A stretch of DNA of 9,667 bases from Bacillota bacterium. Its GTDB lineage: Bacteria; Bacillota_B; Desulfitobacteriia; Desulfitobacteriales; Desulfitobacteriaceae. The notes below the pieces were generated by a model, which was given only the letters and a program-made list of their open reading frames with translations, did not search any database and was not told the DNA's origin. Positions 6,675 through 9,667 of this stretch are shown here, piece after piece; the stretch's first letter is position 1; each line of letters starts with the position of its first letter. A program made the position numbers and the translations under genes. The stretch is taken from the NCBI GenBank assembly GCA_021779415.1, contig JAJYAS010000084.1, forward strand, positions 1 through 9,667, read 5' to 3'.

Positions 6675-7979
6675 ATGTTGGTCGGAATTAATGGCGTTTT
6701 CGTTGCTGCTGAATTTTCCTTGGTCAAGGTTCGTAAGACTCGGTTGGCGGAACTAGCGGAGAATGGATCAAAGAGAGCGCAGAACGCTCTTGATGTGGCC
6801 TCGAAACTTGATGCTTACCTTTCGGCCTGTCAACTTGGGATAACGCTTGCTTCACTAGGTTTAGGCTGGCTCGGGGAACCAGCGATTGCGTCATTAATCG
6901 AACCCTTGTTTGCGAAGCTGGCTGGTTGGAACACGATCTATACTGACACGATTGCGGTAACAATAGCCTTTTTACTGATCTCGTTCTTACATATCGTACT
7001 GGGAGAACTTGTTCCCAAGTCCTTGGCCATTCAAAAGGCGGAGGGTATAGCACTTGGAACAGCAGGTTTTTTAAAAGATTTTTACCTCATATTTTATCCA
7101 GTAATTTATGCCCTTAATAGTGTTGCGAATCTTGTGTTGCGCATTTGGAGAGTTAAACCAGCTAATGAGGCTGATTTAGCGCATAGTGAAGAGGAACTGC
7201 GAATGCTGGTTGATGCTAGCCAAAGACATGGGTATTTAGATAAAATGGAAGGTAAGCTGTTGGACAATGTGTTCGAATTTTCAGACCGCATTGCTAGTGA
7301 AGTAATGATTCCTCGTCAAGATATGGTGTGTATTTTCATCCAAGATTCGTTCGAAGAGGTTCTTGGAGTTATAAAGAAATATGGACATACCCGTTATCTT
7401 TTATGTGACGATGATAAAGACCATGTTTTAGGGTTGGTTCATATGAGAGACATCTTTCGCATACAGGAACAGCAAGATAAGAAGGATATTACCCAGATTA
7501 AGAGGGATATACTTGTCGTTCCAGAGGGAATGCCCATTTCTCATCTTGTGCAAAAGATGCGGAGCCAACGAACCCACATGGCGGTGGTCGTGGATGAGTT
7601 CGGTGGATCGGCTGGGCTTGTCACGATTGAAGATATGTTGGAGGAATTAGTCGGAGAAATCTACGATGAATTTGAATCGGAGCAGCCAGACATTGTGAAA
7701 ATAGCCGAAAGTGAATATATCATAAACGGCAGGGTTTTGATGGAAGAAGTTTCAGAGCTGTTAGAAATTCAACTTGAGGAAGAAACCGTTTCCACGATTG
7801 GAGGATACGTTTTTTCCCGCTTAGGTCGAAAACCAGTCAAAGGGGATGCAGTATACTTTGATGGTTTCTACTTTGAAGTGATGGAGGTTATCGGCTTTAG
7901 AATTACCAAAGTTAAGGTCACGAGAAAGCCTCAAGATTGCGAAAGTGGCCAAGCGTCAGGAGTGAATGAAGCGATTTAA
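6675..7979 (+). CDS. Hemolysin C/CorC (CNNM, DUF21-CBS) family membrane protein
   Basis: Counted from the first canonical ATG the protein has 434 residues in the usual family order. A DUF21 membrane domain (1-~165) has helices near 48-72, 91-112 and 131-157 and the motif IVLGELVPKSLA (107-118). Two CBS domains follow (about 210-265, with EVMIPRQDMV, and 276-335, with MAVVVDEFGGSAGLVTIEDMLEELVGEI split across the second), and then a CorC/HlyC domain (about 345-415, INGRVLMEEVSELL ... STIGGYVFSRLGRKPVKGD). Relatives in bacteria and animals are linked to Mg2+ or Co2+ export or resistance; 'hemolysin' is a historical label. I list the ATG at 6675 as the conservative start, but it has no good ribosome site and cuts the first helix; the true start is probably 45 bases upstream. 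It is the third gene of the parM-like operon and is followed by a strong hairpin. Family assignment is secure, transported ion is not. Confidence 0.9.
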   Translation: MLVGINGVFVAAEFSLVKVRKTRLAELAENGSKRAQNALDVASKLDAYLSACQLGITLASLGLGWLGEPAIASLIEPLFAKLAGWNTIYTDTIAVTIAFLLISFLHIVLGELVPKSLAIQKAEGIALGTAGFLKDFYLIFYPVIYALNSVANLVLRIWRVKPANEADLAHSEEELRMLVDASQRHGYLDKMEGKLLDNVFEFSDRIASEVMIPRQDMVCIFIQDSFEEVLGVIKKYGHTRYLLCDDDKDHVLGLVHMRDIFRIQEQQDKKDITQIKRDILVVPEGMPISHLVQKMRSQRTHMAVVVDEFGGSAGLVTIEDMLEELVGEIYDEFESEQPDIVKIAESEYIINGRVLMEEVSELLEIQLEEETVSTIGGYVFSRLGRKPVKGDAVYFDGFYFEVMEVIGFRITKVKVTRKPQDCESGQASGVNEAI

Positions 7980-8017
7980 TAAATGGCCTGCAAGGCGTAT
8001 AATTGCAGGCCATTTAT
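7979..8017. terminator. Bidirectional terminator between the CNNM gene and the asparagine synthetase gene
   Basis: A perfect 15-bp inverted repeat (ATAAATGGCCTGCAA at 7979-7993 and its complement at 8003-8017) with a 9-nt loop. It begins at the last base of the CNNM stop codon and ends three bases before the stop of the convergent gene. The outer arm supplies T-rich sequence on both strands, so it can close both transcripts. Confidence 0.85.
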
Positions 8018-8020
8018 GAT

Positions 8021-9667
8021 TTATTGAACGCTGATTTTGTTTTCTACCAACCAATAATTTACCTGAGTAAGATAAGCAAAGAGCTGTGGTATGTCCATCA
8101 ATTGTCCAAACCATGGTCGCCCGGAAGGTAGAGTATCGGAGAGCTTCATGAGATCCCGAAGGGCGGGGATATTAAGGAAGGGGAGAAGCGGGGATGTTGG
8201 GTCTTCAATGATTTCTTCTAGCCAAGTGCGAACGGCTGAAAGATAACTGGGGTGGTGAGTTTTAGGATAAGGGCTTTTGCGTCGCCAAAGCACATCATCG
8301 GGTAAGAGGCCCGCGAGTGCATGTCGTAAGAGCCCTTTTTCTCTACCTTCAAGTGCTTTCATCTCCCAGGGAATGTTCCAAGCGTATTCAACTAAGCGAT
8401 GATCACAGAAGGGAACCCGTACCTCGAGACCTGTTGCCATGGTCATGCGGTCCTTGCGATCAAGAAGGGTTGGCATAAAACGGGTTAAGGTCAAGTAAGT
8501 GATCTCGCGGATACGGGCTTCGCGTTGTAGATCCCCCTTAAGTGTTCGGCTATCTTGGTGACCCTTGGAAGAGGAACCTGGAAGGCAGGGGAGTTCTGCT
8601 AGAGCTTCTTCATATCGTTCAGACAAGTAATCGTGAGGCTGAAGACGATCGATCAGCTCAGGAGAAAGCACTTGTAAACGGTTTTCCAACTTTAAAGTCC
8701 AAGGAAAGGTTTGCGCAGCAAGGGAGTCTGGACGGTGAAACCAAGGGTATCCGCCGAACACTTCATCCGCACATTCTCCGGATAGACCCACCGTGATTTT
8801 TTTCTTGATGGCGCGTGAAAAAAGCAACAAAGAAGCATCAACGTCAGCCATACCTGGAAGATCTCGGGCCAAGGTCGCGGCCTTGAGTGTTTCAACGAGT
8901 TCGGGGGTATCGAAGACACAGTTAGTGTGCTGAGTCCCGAAACGTTGAGAGACACGTTCAATCCATGGCCCATCTGCCCCGGGTTGAAAGTCATTAGGAT
9001 GAAAATACATATCATTCTCAATGTAATCGACAGAAAAGGTTTGAAGGGGGCCTTTCCCATCTTGAGCCAGGGATTCGGCGGCAATTGCAGTAATTGCGCT
9101 TGAATCTAGTCCTCCTGATAGGAGAGTTCCAATAGGTACATCAGAAACGAGCTGACGTTGGACGGTATCCATAAATAGATCTCGAATCTTAGCCGTCGTG
9201 GTCGTCAAATCATCTTCATGAATATGATAAGGGAGCGCCCAATATCTGCGAATTCGTAGGCCGTTCTGAGAATATATAAGAATGTGTCCTGGTTTTAGTT
9301 CGGAAATACCCTCATACACACCCACTCCAGGAGTTCGCGCTGGGCCGACTAGGAAAACTTCTGCCAGTCCTTCCTTCCCGATGATGGGGGAAATATTCGG
9401 GTGTTTCAGTAACGATTTCAGTTCAGAAGCAAACACAAGTGCACCACCCAGTTCAGAGTAGAAGAGTGGCTTAACTCCCAGCCGATCACGGGCTAGAAAT
9501 AATTGTTGTTCTTTACTGTCCCAAATTCCAAAGGCAAAAATTCCGTTCAAGTGTTCAACGCAAGAGGGACCCCATTCTAAGTAAGAGAGAAGTACGGCCT
9601 CCGTGTCCGAATGTCCTTCAAAGTGATAGCCGCGACTCAGAAGTTCTTGTCGGATTTCAGGCGTATT
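8021..9667 (-). CDS. asnB: Asparagine synthetase (glutamine-hydrolysing), N-terminus beyond window edge
   Basis: This cytoplasmic enzyme makes asparagine from aspartate, ATP and glutamine-derived ammonia. The frame stays open to the right edge and shows 548 residues, while the family has about 610-630. Roughly 65 N-terminal residues, including the Cys nucleophile after Met1, lie outside. The visible glutaminase part contains SDTEAVLLSYLEWG and LNGIFAFGIWD (residues about 20-50 of the visible part), then FLARDRLGVKPLFY. The synthetase domain has the pyrophosphate loop SGGLDSS (visible residues 184-190, genomic 9098-9118), GLSGECADEVFGGYPWFHRP, and near the C-terminus DRKDRMTMATGLEVRVPFCDHRLVEYAW. 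The frame continues upstream of the TTG at 9550, so that codon is an internal leucine, not the start. No operon partner is visible. The class resembles the AsnB/AsnO type of Gram-positive bacteria; some relatives modify cell-wall peptides instead, which I cannot exclude. Confidence 0.93.
   Translation of the reverse strand, partial: NTPEIRQELLSRGYHFEGHSDTEAVLLSYLEWGPSCVEHLNGIFAFGIWDSKEQQLFLARDRLGVKPLFYSELGGALVFASELKSLLKHPNISPIIGKEGLAEVFLVGPARTPGVGVYEGISELKPGHILIYSQNGLRIRRYWALPYHIHEDDLTTTTAKIRDLFMDTVQRQLVSDVPIGTLLSGGLDSSAITAIAAESLAQDGKGPLQTFSVDYIENDMYFHPNDFQPGADGPWIERVSQRFGTQHTNCVFDTPELVETLKAATLARDLPGMADVDASLLLFSRAIKKKITVGLSGECADEVFGGYPWFHRPDSLAAQTFPWTLKLENRLQVLSPELIDRLQPHDYLSERYEEALAELPCLPGSSSKGHQDSRTLKGDLQREARIREITYLTLTRFMPTLLDRKDRMTMATGLEVRVPFCDHRLVEYAWNIPWEMKALEGREKGLLRHALAGLLPDDVLWRRKSPYPKTHHPSYLSAVRTWLEEIIEDPTSPLLPFLNIPALRDLMKLSDTLPSGRPWFGQLMDIPQLFAYLTQVNYWLVENKISVQ

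Noticed and set aside
8692..9084. Second minus-strand frame of 130 codons inside the asparagine synthetase gene
   Set aside because: It lies wholly within a well-conserved gene in another frame, and has no family motifs or ribosome site; a shadow frame.
9548..9550. Asparagine synthetase start at a TTG at 9550
   Set aside because: The same frame stays open to the window edge and encodes conserved glutaminase-domain sequence upstream (SDTEAVLLSYLEWG), so this TTG is an internal leucine.

Overview
This 9.7 kb window looks like ordinary chromosomal DNA of a low-to-mid GC, anaerobic Gram-positive bacterium of the Clostridia. The Desulfosporosinus/Desulfitobacterium group (Peptococcaceae in the broad sense) is my best guess. 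The reasons are protein style, strong Shine-Dalgarno sites, sigma-A type promoters, and a B12-riboswitch cobalamin operon beside a 4-hydroxybutyrate-type CoA-transferase. The placement is inference from memory of such proteins, not a search.

Layout, left to right. (1) Positions 1-1973, minus strand: promoter, cobalamin riboswitch, terminator hairpin, cobT, then cobU running off the left edge. This is the nucleotide-loop assembly part of B12 synthesis under B12 feedback. (2) 2098-3614, plus strand: a strong promoter, a single CoA-transferase gene and a terminator-like hairpin. (3) 3630-4913, minus strand: an NRAMP manganese/divalent metal transporter (mntH). (4) 5030-8017, plus strand: promoter, ParM-like actin ATPase gene, a small acidic ParR-like gene, a CNNM/CorC-type membrane protein gene, and a 15-bp terminator hairpin. 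The genes overlap or abut by about 4 nt (ATGA, then ATAG), so they look like one operon. (5) 8021-9667, minus strand: glutamine-hydrolysing asparagine synthetase, with its N-terminus beyond the right edge.

The most unusual part is region 4. A plasmid-type actin-like partition pair sits among housekeeping genes with no visible replication or mobility gene, and is co-transcribed with a membrane CBS/CorC-domain protein. A 12-bp element (TATGRAATTGAR) occurs three times, one copy inverted, in the 188-bp gap upstream of the actin gene and could be a centromere or operator. The CNNM gene also appears to lack a normal start: the only site with an ideal Shine-Dalgarno and a complete first membrane helix is an ATA codon overlapping the preceding stop.

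No RNA genes other than the riboswitch, and no insertion sequences, CRISPR arrays or tRNAs, were seen. The only gene-free stretch near or above 300 bases is 1649-2198, which holds the cob leader and two divergent promoters.
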